A stretch of 64,000 nt of DNA from Polyangium sp. 15x6. GTDB taxonomy: Bacteria; Myxococcota_A; Polyangia; Polyangiales; Polyangiaceae. The DNA lies in contig NZ_JASBQE010000029.1 in the NCBI RefSeq assembly GCF_029960785.1, forward strand, positions 62,001 through 126,000, in the 5' to 3' direction. The translations under genes were made by a program, and so were the position numbers. The notes under the pieces were generated by a model, which was given only the letters and a program-made list of their open reading frames with translations, was not told where the DNA came from and made no database searches. Shown here piece by piece: positions 7,709 through 17,423 of this stretch (its first letter is position 1; every line of letters starts with the position of its first letter).

Positions 7709-9265
7709 TCAATGGCGCCCCGTGAAGGGGTCGTAAGGGCGGTGCCCCGCCGGAACGGGTTTGGCGGGGCTCGTCGCCGTGGGCGTCGATGCGGGCGATT
7801 TTCGCGCGGGCGTACGGCCCGCGTCGGCGGACGCCGAAGCGGTCGGCGCGGGCTCGATCTCGATCTCGATATCCATTGCGTCCGCCGCGGGCGTCACCGT
7901 GGACACGGGCGCGGGCGGCTGCGCCGCGGGCATGGGGAGCGCTTCCCGCGTGGTCGTGAAAGGCACGTGCACGCCGAGGGCTCTCGTCTCCTGGGTTCGT
8001 TGCGGCATGCTCCGGAAGGCGGGCCATTGCACGCCGATCGCCGCGACCCCCGCGCCTGCGAGCGCCGAGAGCGCGGTCAAGCCCGCGACGAGCACGAGGC
8101 GTACCGGCCGTGAAGCGGGTTTGGATTGCGGGCCCTCCCAGGGCCCCATGCTCCTCTCGTCCTTCTCGATCATCTCGGCCGCGGGCATCTGTTCCCCGAC
8201 CAAGGTGATGGGAGGACGGCTCGGCATGCGCACGGGCCCCGAGGGGGGCGTGGACGTCCGCGTCGGCGTCGGGGGCGACGATTCGAGGGTTTCTCGCGGC
8301 GTGACCAGCCGGAGTCGGCCGGGCGGAATGCTGCTGCGGCGCGCGAGGGTGCAAAGGCGGGTCGCGTCCTCGTCCTCCTCGAGCGTCATACCCCAGGGCC
8401 CGAACGGCCGGAGCGCGGCGAGCAGCTCGCCGGCCGAGGGATACCGGCGGGAGGGATGTTTGTCCAGGCAACGCATGACGACGTTGTCGAGGCCGCGCGG
8501 GACGTCGGGCCGGATCGCGGAGGGCAGCTTGACGGGTTTGGCGAGGACGGCCGCGAAGATCTCGGGGACCGTGGCGGCCTGGAACGGAGCTCGTCCCGTG
8601 AGCAATTTGTAGAGAATGGCGCCGAGGGCCCAGACGTCGGCCCGCGCGCAAACCTTGCTCGCCGAGCGCATCTGCTCGGGCGCCATGTAAAGTGGAGAGC
8701 CCATGAGGTCGCGCGCACCGGTCATCTCCGGATCGTCCCCCTCGGGTCTCGTGTGCTTGGAGATCCCGAAATCAAGGACCTTGATGCAAGGCGTTCCGTC
8801 CGCGCGGCGCGTGAGGAAGAGGTTTCCGGGCTTCAAATCGCGGTGGACGATCCCGGCGCCGTGGGCCTCCGCGAGCGCGTGGCAGGCTTGCGAGACGTAC
8901 AGGACGGCCTCCTCGATGGGGAAGGCGCCGCGACGCTTTTGCATCGCAGCGAGGTCCTGTCCTTCGAGCATCTCCATCACGATGTAGGGCGCGCCGGAGT
9001 CGAGGCGGCCGACGTCGTACACCTCGGCGACGTGCTCGCTGCGCAGGCGAACGACGGCGCGCGCCTCGCGCAGGAAGCGCTCGACGGATTGCTCGCTCGA
9101 CGCCTCGGGACGCATGAGCTTCACGGCCCGGACCTCGCGCAGGTCGAGGTGCGTGGCCGCGACGACGACGCCCATTCCGCCCATCCCGAGCACCTTCTCC
9201 ACGCGGTATTTGCCGGCGAGGACGTCCCCCACCGAAACGATGCTCGATGCCTCCTGCTTCGACAT
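7709..9265 (-). CDS. Transmembrane eukaryotic-type Ser/Thr protein kinase
   Basis: This 518-aa kinase phosphorylates Ser/Thr on unknown targets. The Gly loop GMGGMG is at residues 27-32, the catalytic Lys about 49 (AVKLM), HRDLKPGN at 141-148, DFG at 165-167 and an APE motif (YMAPEQ) further on, so all key residues are present. A Pro/Ser/Thr-rich linker leads to one membrane span at about 390-412. The external tail of about 106 residues carries MDIEIEIEPAPT and ends in HRPYDPF. The start ATG (MSKQEAS) directly follows a roughly 440-bp region without genes. The TPR/PEGA partner follows 27 bases downstream. The tail resembles that of the kinase at 49.3 kb. Confidence 0.93.
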   Translation of the reverse strand: MSKQEASSIVSVGDVLAGKYRVEKVLGMGGMGVVVAATHLDLREVRAVKLMRPEASSEQSVERFLREARAVVRLRSEHVAEVYDVGRLDSGAPYIVMEMLEGQDLAAMQKRRGAFPIEEAVLYVSQACHALAEAHGAGIVHRDLKPGNLFLTRRADGTPCIKVLDFGISKHTRPEGDDPEMTGARDLMGSPLYMAPEQMRSASKVCARADVWALGAILYKLLTGRAPFQAATVPEIFAAVLAKPVKLPSAIRPDVPRGLDNVVMRCLDKHPSRRYPSAGELLAALRPFGPWGMTLEEDEDATRLCTLARRSSIPPGRLRLVTPRETLESSPPTPTRTSTPPSGPVRMPSRPPITLVGEQMPAAEMIEKDERSMGPWEGPQSKPASRPVRLVLVAGLTALSALAGAGVAAIGVQWPAFRSMPQRTQETRALGVHVPFTTTREALPMPAAQPPAPVSTVTPAADAMDIEIEIEPAPTASASADAGRTPARKSPASTPTATSPAKPVPAGHRPYDPFTGRH

Positions 9266-9704
9266 GGTGCCTTCCGATCAAATGAAGAAAGGTAGGTATG
9301 GCCCCACGCCCCCCCGAGGGCGCGCGGCGGCGAGCGCACGAATCCCCGGCGTCCGACGCTGAATCAGCGTCACGGACGTTGGGTCGTGGCATGGCCTTGC
9401 CGGTCGGGCCGTAATGTGTCCCACCCCTGGAGCTTTGCAAGTCTCTGCAAAACCGGGCCGACCCGAGATCGCGGAGAAAACCACGAAATCATGCAAAAGG
9501 ATTTTTTTCGTGGTCGGCAGCCTTCTACCCGGGTCGTCCGGGCAGCGGCGCATGTCCGCGTCATGCAGGGGCTTTCCCCTGATGCGGGGCGTTCCTGAAG
9601 GAAACACGCGATCAGGGCGAGATCGCGGTGTCGTGGGGCGGTAAGGAGGGAATGCGGGGGGAAAACGAGGTGCGCCGCGACGGACGCGCGCGCGCCCGGA
9701 ACGA
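9266..9704. other. Intergenic region with a TTTGCA/TGCAAA dyad
   Basis: No gene is supported in these 439 bases: open frames here lack ribosome sites and recognisable motifs. A perfect dyad, TTTGCA-N6-TGCAAA at 9434-9451, is an operator candidate. The region presumably contains the promoter of the minus-strand kinase. The minus-strand gene to its right ends at 9705, so its transcription runs into this region. Confidence 0.5.
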
Positions 9705-10631
9705 TTACTTCCGCGGCAGCGACACGCGCACGACCTCGCCGCCGCTCGTCCCGACCCAAACCCAGGCCGAGCCTTTGTTCGTGACGAGCATCGTGGTCGG
9801 CTCCCCGCGCGCGCCGAGCGAAAGGGAGTGTGTCGGGGTCATCGGCCCGCCGCCCGCGGCGTCGAGCGTCGCGCCGTCGAAGAGCGCCGCGCGTCCGTCG
9901 GCGAAGCCCACGACGAGGCTCGTCTCGCTCACCGCCGCGCACGTGATCGGCACGCCGATGTCGACCATCTTCGCGGCCAGCCGTCCGCCGCGCTGGGTCA
10001 CGATGCACGCCGCGCTGTCGCCCTTCTTGTAAAGCACGTGCTGGGCCGTGCCGCTGTTCAGGCGGTCGAACTTCTTCGCCTCGGCGGGCAGATTCACGCG
10101 TCCGTTCGCGCCGGGCTCCGGCGTCGGGCCGGGGTGCATGCGCAGCTCGAGCCCGCCCGAGACTTCCACGACGACCGTGGTATCGGCGGCGCCGAGGTCG
10201 GCGGCCTTCACGTTTCCGCGCAGCACGAAGGGCCGCGCCTCGACCTCGTTGCCCGATACGGAGAGCTGGATGGCGTTGCCGTCCCAGGTGAGCGCGAGCG
10301 CGTGTTCGCCCGAGGAGCGACCGCGCAGCGAGCGCACGTCGCCGGCGACGCGCTCGAGCTTGGCGCGGTGGTGGATGTCGAGCACCGCCCAGACCTCGTT
10401 TTCGCTTCGCACGAGGGCCACGTCGCGCGACAGCATCGCGACTTCGTCGCCCTGGCCGAGCGAGAGGTTCACCGTCTTGTTCGTGCCGCTGCCGATCGGC
10501 ACGACGGCGAGGCGCGCGGGCGCGGCGGAGACCATGGCCACGAGGCCCGGATTGTCGATCGCGGCCACGCCGCGGACATCCGCGTCGAGGGACTCGACAC
10601 GACGGGGAGCAGAGAGGCTTTTGTAGGGCAT
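9705..10631 (-). CDS. Hypothetical beta-propeller-like protein, 308 aa
   Basis: I start at the ATG at 10631 (MPYKSLSAPR); the longer frame upstream consists of Pro/Ala-rich antisense of the divergent lipoprotein gene and is rejected. There is no signal peptide. The sequence shows repeated beta-strand stretches with Trp-containing blades (NEVWAVLDI, GSAWVWVGTS), suggestive of a propeller of 5-7 blades, but I cannot name a family. No strong ribosome site is seen. It is divergent from the M1 peptidase gene, with 97 bases between the starts. Confidence 0.7.
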   Translation of the reverse strand: MPYKSLSAPRRVESLDADVRGVAAIDNPGLVAMVSAAPARLAVVPIGSGTNKTVNLSLGQGDEVAMLSRDVALVRSENEVWAVLDIHHRAKLERVAGDVRSLRGRSSGEHALALTWDGNAIQLSVSGNEVEARPFVLRGNVKAADLGAADTTVVVEVSGGLELRMHPGPTPEPGANGRVNLPAEAKKFDRLNSGTAQHVLYKKGDSAACIVTQRGGRLAAKMVDIGVPITCAAVSETSLVVGFADGRAALFDGATLDAAGGGPMTPTHSLSLGARGEPTTMLVTNKGSAWVWVGTSGGEVVRVSLPRK

Positions 10632-10728
10632 CGCGAGGAGCGTAATGGATCCCGTGCCCGTTGCGGAAGCACCTTTCGCCCATCCGCGCGCATCTTCTCG
10701 GGTGGACAATTTCCTGTACGATGCCCCC

Positions 10729-12483
10729 ATGCGCTTCCCCTCCCGCTCCTGCCTCGATTCGCCCCGAAAGCTCTTTGCCGGCCTCACGGCGCTCGCCTTG
10801 CTCGTCAGCGGTTGCAGCGACCCCCCGAGCAACTGCGGTGTTGCCGGGTGTGGCGAGGGTGGTGCGGGCGGCGGCGGCGGCGCGGGCGGAGGCGGAGGAG
10901 GTGGCGGCGGCACGGGCCTGACCGGGGACATCACGGCGAACGTCGTCCGGTACGACTACACGTTCGACCTCGTCACGGCCGAAGCGCGGTCGCTCCTCGC
11001 GCTCGACGTCGCGGCGCCGGGCGGGGATTGCTACAGCGTATCGTGCGAGGCCTCCTCGCTCACGGACGTCACGTGGAACGACGGTTCCGCAGGATCCGCC
11101 GAATTCGCGAGCAACGTGCTCGAAGCGTGTGGCGCAGGCGTGCCCGCGGGCCCGACGGTCACGGTCGGGGCACGCACGACGGTTTCGAAGGATACGTGGT
11201 GGGGCCTCGACGTCGGGTTCTCGCGCAAGAAAGACCTCGCGGGCGGGGAATTTTCCTATCTGCTCTCGTGGGTCGGCGGCTGCGACAGGTTCGGCCCTTG
11301 CGACGACGATCCCGCGCGCATGAGCGATTTTCATTTCGAGGTCACGCACCCCGCGGGCACCGTGGTGCTCTGCCCGGGGACGCTCACGGCGGGCGAGACG
11401 AAGACGACGTGCGACGTCACGAATGCGCCGACCTATTCCGCGTTCGCGATCGCCGCCGATCCGCTGTGGGAACGCGCGCCCTATGGCACGTTCGCGGACG
11501 TCGAGCTCGTGTTTTACGAGGTCCCGCTCGGCACGATCGCCGCGTCGCTCGACAAGGCGAGCGTCGGCGCGTTCATGGACTGGATCACCGCGCTGCTCGG
11601 GCCGTTCCCGTATGGCAAGGAGCTGCGCATCGCGGGCGGGCCGACGGCGTGGCTCGGCTTCGAGCACCCGGGCAACATCGTCTTGCAGGAGCAGCTCGAC
11701 AAACTCCAGACCGATTACGCCGATGCCACGATGCACGTGCTGATGCACGAAATCGTCCATCAATGGGCCGGCGACCACACGACGCTCGCGTCCGCGACCG
11801 ATTTCGTCTGGAAGGAGGCGACGGCGGAGTATCTCGCCTACGTCTTCGAGGATCTGGCGCGCCCCGAGGGCGAGGCGGCGGCGACGCGCGCCTACTGGGA
11901 CGGCGTCTCGCCGTTCTCCACGCACTGGCCCCGCCCCACGGACGAGCCCGCGCCCGAGGTGCAGGACTTTTACGGGGACGTGTATGGCCCCGGGCCGATG
12001 GTGCTTTATCTCCAGCTCGAACCGCTCATCGGCAGGAACGCGGTGCTCGCGGGCATCGCGGACTTCCTCTCGAAATCGGGCGGGCGCAGCGTGGCGGAGC
12101 TCAGGGACGCGCTCGAAGCCGCGTCCGGGCAGGACCTCGACGTTTATTTCGACGCGTGGGTCTTCGGCAAAGGCGCGCCGGTCTGGCCCACGTTCGACGT
12201 CTCGGCGACGCAGCTCGACGGCGTGGCCACGATCACGGTCACCCAGCAAAACCCGGCTGGAAAGCTCTTCCCCTGCGTCGTCGAGGTCGAGGTGAAGGGC
12301 GCGACGGAGACGGCGCGCGTCAACGTCGATTTCGGCCTCGCTCCCCAGGACGCCGCGGCCACGATGCAGGTCCCGTTCACCGAGCCGGTCGAGACCGTCA
12401 CGCTCGATCCGGATCACCGCCTCCTCGGCACGAAGGCGGGCGTGCAGCCGATCCTGATCGAGCGGCCGGTCTGGATTTTCTGA
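10729..12483 (+). CDS. M1-type zinc metallopeptidase lipoprotein
   Basis: The start is the ATG at 10729 (MRFPSRS). The lipobox LLVSGC predicts lipid attachment at about residue 27, followed by a Gly-rich tether. The 584-aa protein carries HEIVHQWAGDH followed by WKEATAEY. This is the HExxH-x18-E pattern of M1 family (gluzincin) aminopeptidases, which remove N-terminal residues from peptides. The exopeptidase GxMEN motif is not evident, so the activity could differ from a classical aminopeptidase. The N-terminal third is a beta-rich domain with paired Cys, as in the M1 N-domain. It probably sits on the outer membrane and takes part in extracellular protein digestion. Confidence 0.85.
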   Translation: MRFPSRSCLDSPRKLFAGLTALALLVSGCSDPPSNCGVAGCGEGGAGGGGGAGGGGGGGGGTGLTGDITANVVRYDYTFDLVTAEARSLLALDVAAPGGDCYSVSCEASSLTDVTWNDGSAGSAEFASNVLEACGAGVPAGPTVTVGARTTVSKDTWWGLDVGFSRKKDLAGGEFSYLLSWVGGCDRFGPCDDDPARMSDFHFEVTHPAGTVVLCPGTLTAGETKTTCDVTNAPTYSAFAIAADPLWERAPYGTFADVELVFYEVPLGTIAASLDKASVGAFMDWITALLGPFPYGKELRIAGGPTAWLGFEHPGNIVLQEQLDKLQTDYADATMHVLMHEIVHQWAGDHTTLASATDFVWKEATAEYLAYVFEDLARPEGEAAATRAYWDGVSPFSTHWPRPTDEPAPEVQDFYGDVYGPGPMVLYLQLEPLIGRNAVLAGIADFLSKSGGRSVAELRDALEAASGQDLDVYFDAWVFGKGAPVWPTFDVSATQLDGVATITVTQQNPAGKLFPCVVEVEVKGATETARVNVDFGLAPQDAAATMQVPFTEPVETVTLDPDHRLLGTKAGVQPILIERPVWIF

Positions 12484-12656
12484 TTCTCCGCATTTGACGC
12501 CATTTCGCGTCAGTTCTCCCGCGCCCGCAAGCCCTGATGACCACGCCGCCCGCCGGGCGTCCGTTGGCATCATCCTGGCAATCGCTTCCGGACGAGGGGC
12601 CCGTTTGCCTGGGGCGCGCGCAAAACGCGCTCCCTCGGCAGGGCCGCTGGAGGGAT

Positions 12657-13184
12657 ATGGTCAGGTCCAAAGGTACGGGACTCGGTCGACTCGCAGCATT
12701 CGCGCTTCTTCCGCTTTCCGGCGTGGCACTCGCGGATACGGTCTCGCTCCTGGCGCAGCGAGGCGGGCCCGACGGAGGGGCCGAGGCTCCACCACCGCCG
12801 GACGGGCCAAGTGTTTCGTCGTTCTGGGCCTACGACGAGCTTTTCACGTTTCCCCTCGATAACGGCTGCTGGTACAGCGCCAGCATTCGCGGCACGGTGC
12901 GACCGATCGTCGCGGGCCGCGATGCGGGGCAAAAGGTCGAGCCCGACCTCGCGGTGACGGCCTCGCTCTCCTGCCAGGGCGCGGCGACGGTCAAGGTCTC
13001 CGAGCGTGTCGCGAGCACGGGGCCGATCACGCGGGCGCAGGTGGAACACCTGCTCGAATGGCGCGCGAGCATTCTGACCGACGAGGCCGGGAAGAAATGT
13101 TCGTACGTGCCGGAAATCGATCTCGTGGGCGAAGGGCTCGTGGGGGCGGGCGTCACCTACCTTTGCCCGCTTCAGAGGCCGTAA
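12657..13184 (+). CDS. Small secreted protein, 175 aa
   Basis: The ATG at 12657 follows GGAGGG at 12649-12654, which is unusually close. The N-terminus has a Sec-like signal (LGRLAAFALLPLSGVALAD), then a Gly/Pro linker, then a compact domain with four Cys (GCWYSAS, LSCQGA, KKCSYVP, TYLCPL) that could form two disulfides. No family is recognised. It lies 173 bases downstream of the peptidase gene on the same strand and converges with the sugar transporter operon. An exported function is inferred only from the signal sequence. Confidence 0.7.
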   Translation: MVRSKGTGLGRLAAFALLPLSGVALADTVSLLAQRGGPDGGAEAPPPPDGPSVSSFWAYDELFTFPLDNGCWYSASIRGTVRPIVAGRDAGQKVEPDLAVTASLSCQGAATVKVSERVASTGPITRAQVEHLLEWRASILTDEAGKKCSYVPEIDLVGEGLVGAGVTYLCPLQRP

Positions 13185-13200
13185 ATTCGCGCGAAATCGC

Positions 13201-14061
13201 TCAGCCCTTCACGCCACCTGCCGTGAGGCCGGCGACGAGGTGACGCTGCGCCACGTAAAAGAGCGCCATCACCGGGAGCGAGACGACGAGCGCGCCCGCG
13301 GCGAACTTTTCCCATTGCGCGTCGTACTCGCCGATGAACCGCTGCAGCATCACGGGCAGCGTGAACATCTCTTCCTTGTCGAGCAGCGTCGCGGCGAGGA
13401 TGAACTCGTTGTAGGCGCCCATGAACGCGAAGAGCGCGGTCACGGCGATCGCGGGGCGCGCCGCCGGCAAGACCACGCGGACGAAGGCGGAGAAACGCGT
13501 GGCGCCGTCGACCATCGCGGCCTCTTCGAGGTCGACCGGGATCGCCTCGAATGCCGCGCGGAGCTGGAAGATCGAGAAGGGCACGCTCGTCGAGGCATAA
13601 CAGACGACGAGGCCCGTCCGCGAGTTCAAGAGGCCGAGGTAATTGAGGATCATGTAGAGCGGGATCGCGCTCGCCACGGCCGGGAACATCTGCGTGGCGA
13701 GCAGCGCCCGCACGCCCGACTCCTTGCCGGCGAAGCGGAACCGCGCGAGGGCATACGCCGTCGGAATGGCGATGAGCACGCCGACGAGCGCCGTCGCGAG
13801 CGAGACGACGAGCGAATTCGCGAGCTGGCGGCCGAAGAGCCAGATGTCGACGCCGTCGACCTTGCGCGTGGCGCCCACGACGGCCGAGAGGTGCGCGAGC
13901 GTCGGCGCCTCCGGAACGGGAATCACGCGGGGCGAAGGCGTTTGCGTGCCCGAAAATGCGAGCGCGACGACCCAGAGGACGGGATACAGCGCGAACGACA
14001 CCGCAAGCACGAGGACGACGTGAGACGCAGCCGATTCGAAGAACGAAGGCTTCTTGTTCAC
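13201..14061 (-). CDS. ABC sugar permease, MalG-type
   Basis: The 286-aa inner-membrane permease starts with GTG at 14061, with GGGAGGT upstream. The start overlaps the TGA of the preceding fusion gene by four bases (GTGA), which implies translational coupling. It has six membrane spans and the EAA loop EEAAMVDGATR...VVLPAARP that contacts the ATPase, as in CUT1-type (maltose, maltodextrin, sn-glycerol-3-phosphate) transporters. Together with the permease half of the fused protein and the ATPase it would form the importer. The substrate is inferred from the neighbouring alpha-amylase. Confidence 0.92.
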   Translation of the reverse strand: MNKKPSFFESAASHVVLVLAVSFALYPVLWVVALAFSGTQTPSPRVIPVPEAPTLAHLSAVVGATRKVDGVDIWLFGRQLANSLVVSLATALVGVLIAIPTAYALARFRFAGKESGVRALLATQMFPAVASAIPLYMILNYLGLLNSRTGLVVCYASTSVPFSIFQLRAAFEAIPVDLEEAAMVDGATRFSAFVRVVLPAARPAIAVTALFAFMGAYNEFILAATLLDKEEMFTLPVMLQRFIGEYDAQWEKFAAGALVVSLPVMALFYVAQRHLVAGLTAGGVKG

Positions 14062-16319
14062 GCCGCACCTCCCGCCGCCTTCGCCATCGCCGCCGCCGAG
14101 GCCTCCTTTTCGCGCGCCTCGCGTCGCTCCGCGCGCCAATCCGAGATCCGGGTCCGGCCGAAGAGCAGGAGGAAGATCAGCACGGCATACGCCGCGGCGT
14201 ACCCGTATTGCGCATTGCGGGTGAAGGCCCAGCGATAGGCCTCGGTGACGAGGATCTCGGTCGTCCCGTCGGGCTCGCCGCCCGAGACGAGGAAGACGAC
14301 GTTGAACATGTTGAACGTCCAGACCGCGCCCATCGTCACGGCGGGCAAGAGGCTCGGCCGGATCATCGGGAGCGTGACGAGCCAGAGCCTTTGCCAGCGG
14401 CTCGCGCCGTCGACCTTCGCCGCTTCGAGCACGTCGTCCGGCACCGCCGTGAGCGCGCCGATCGTCACGACCATCATGAAGGGAAAGCCGAGCCAGACGT
14501 TCGTCGCCACGTTCGCCGCGAATGCGGTGGAGAAGCGAGCGAACCACGAAATGGGCTCGAGGCTCGTGCCGAAGGTCTCGTTGAGGGCCTGGATGAGGCC
14601 CGTGACGGCCCCGAATTGGCGGTGGAACATGCCCTTCCACGCGAGCGCGGTCACGTAGCTCGGCACGGCCCAGGGGATGATCAAGAGCACGCGATAGAGC
14701 GCGCGGAGCCGCAGCATCGGCCGGGAGAGCAGGAGCGCGAGCGCGACGCCGATCGCGACGTGGAAAAACACGTTGAGCACGGTCCAGAGGACGGTGACGA
14801 GCAGGACCACGTAAAACGATCCCGTCGAGAGGAGCGGGCCGCCGCGCGCCGTGAGGATCTGGACGAAATTGTGGAGGCCGACGTAATTGTTCCAGCCGAC
14901 CTCTTTCAGATTCTGGATCGAGCCGCCGAGCAGCGACGTGAGCGCGCCGAGCACGAGCGGCAAGACCACGAGGACGCCGACCGCGATCACGGCATGCGCG
15001 ACGTACGCATACGCCGGCAGCGAGCGCTTCACGTCTCTCCGGAACTCGGGCTCCTTCGCGCGCCGGACGAGCGAAACGGCGCCGAGCAAGAGCAGCGCGC
15101 CGAACACGACGAGCCCGGGCGTGCGCGAGGCGGGCGGCGGCGCCGGGCGGCGCACGTCGTCGAATCGACGCTTGGCCTCGGAGAGCGCGAGGGCGGGGAG
15201 CGCGTCGCGGCGGAGGACCTTGCGAATGGCCCGGTCGGAAGGCTCCCACACGGCGTTCATCGCGAGCGACGAGGGCATCGCAATCGAGGACCGGGCTTGC
15301 TCGGCGAATGCGGCGAGGAAAGCGTCCTCCGGCGGCAAGGGGACGTCGATGCGGGCGGGCAAGGTGCGCGCTCGTTCGAGGCGGATCTTCGTGGCCTCGG
15401 GGCTCGCGAGCAGCCGCGCGAGCGCGCGGACCTCCGGGCGCGTCGCGCCTTTGGGCGTGAGCATGACGGCCTCGACGCCGAGATAAGGCTGGAGGGGTTT
15501 TCCGGCCGCGCGAACATGCGGCAGCGGCGCCACGCGGTAATGGAGCAAGGGCGCGTCTGCCAGGCTCGTCGCGAGCCACGGGCCGTCGATCGCGAACGCC
15601 GCCTTGCCGGAGCGGAACAGGTTCGTGACGACCGAGACGTCGGTATCCTCGGCGACCACCTTTTTCGCGCGCAGGTCGAGGACGAAATCGAGCGATTTCT
15701 CCGCGGCGGGCCCAACGAATCCGAACTGATCGTCGGGCGTCAGCATGAGCCCGCCGAACGCGTGGACGAACCCGGCGTGGTAATACGTCGACTGCGAATA
15801 GTAGGCGAGGGGAACGACCCCGGCCGGGAGATGCTCGGCCAGCGCGGCGATCGATTCGAGGTCGGCTGGGATTTCCTTGACGAGGTCCGTGTTCACGTAA
15901 AGAGCGATGCTCTTCTGCGTGATCGGAACGCCATACGGCTCGCCGTGGAGCGAGACGGCGGCGAGCGTGGGGCCGGCGAACGCATTTCGGTCGAGCGCGT
16001 CGCCCACGGGCGCGACGACCTTGCGGCCGTCGTAATCACCGAGCTTGTCGTGCGCGTCGAGGAAGAGGTCCGGCCCCTCGCCGAACTGGACGGCGGCGGA
16101 GACCTTGGACTTGAAGGCGTCCGAGGGGAGCGCGAGCAATTCGACGCGCTCGCCCTGGAAGCGCGCGACGATCTCTTCGAGCGCTTTTTGCTCGTCGCCG
16201 CGCTGCGCGTGCCAGAGCCGGATGGGCTCGGCCCGGGCCGCGGGCGCGAAAAAGACGACCACGAAGAGCAGTGCGAAGGCCCAACACCCGCGGAACGGTC
16301 GCCGCTCGGTCGATTTCAC
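14058..16319 (-). CDS. Fused sugar-binding protein and MalF-type permease
   Basis: One uninterrupted 753-aa frame joins two proteins that are normally separate. After a signal peptide (WAFALLFVVVFFAPAARAE), residues about 30-395 are a cluster-1 solute-binding protein (IRLWHAQRGDEQ, GPDLFLDAHD, YVNTDLVKEIP, AAFAIDGPW). A membrane span near residues 415-435 (LVVFGALLLLGAVSLV) joins it to a MalF-type permease of about 320 residues with the EAA loop LEAAKVDGASRWQRL...LPMIRP. The start is GTG at 16319, four bases after the ATPase stop. The binding domain would be tethered on the periplasmic side instead of free or lipid-anchored. No frameshift or internal stop suggests an artefact. Confidence 0.9.
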   Translation of the reverse strand: MKSTERRPFRGCWAFALLFVVVFFAPAARAEPIRLWHAQRGDEQKALEEIVARFQGERVELLALPSDAFKSKVSAAVQFGEGPDLFLDAHDKLGDYDGRKVVAPVGDALDRNAFAGPTLAAVSLHGEPYGVPITQKSIALYVNTDLVKEIPADLESIAALAEHLPAGVVPLAYYSQSTYYHAGFVHAFGGLMLTPDDQFGFVGPAAEKSLDFVLDLRAKKVVAEDTDVSVVTNLFRSGKAAFAIDGPWLATSLADAPLLHYRVAPLPHVRAAGKPLQPYLGVEAVMLTPKGATRPEVRALARLLASPEATKIRLERARTLPARIDVPLPPEDAFLAAFAEQARSSIAMPSSLAMNAVWEPSDRAIRKVLRRDALPALALSEAKRRFDDVRRPAPPPASRTPGLVVFGALLLLGAVSLVRRAKEPEFRRDVKRSLPAYAYVAHAVIAVGVLVVLPLVLGALTSLLGGSIQNLKEVGWNNYVGLHNFVQILTARGGPLLSTGSFYVVLLVTVLWTVLNVFFHVAIGVALALLLSRPMLRLRALYRVLLIIPWAVPSYVTALAWKGMFHRQFGAVTGLIQALNETFGTSLEPISWFARFSTAFAANVATNVWLGFPFMMVVTIGALTAVPDDVLEAAKVDGASRWQRLWLVTLPMIRPSLLPAVTMGAVWTFNMFNVVFLVSGGEPDGTTEILVTEAYRWAFTRNAQYGYAAAYAVLIFLLLFGRTRISDWRAERREAREKEASAAAMAKAAGGAA

Positions 16320-16323
16320 GCTT

Positions 16324-17406
<1,083 letters not shown>

Positions 17407-17423
17407 CGATGGGAGCTCCGGGG

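Noticed and set aside
9388-9402. Sigma-54 promoter (TGGCATGGCCTTGC)
   Set aside because: The GG and GC pairs are nine bases apart, not ten, and the strand does not match the flanking genes.
9370-12573. 1067-aa minus-strand frame
   Set aside because: It is antisense to the M1 peptidase gene and out of frame with the propeller-like gene; Arg/Glu-rich, no motifs.
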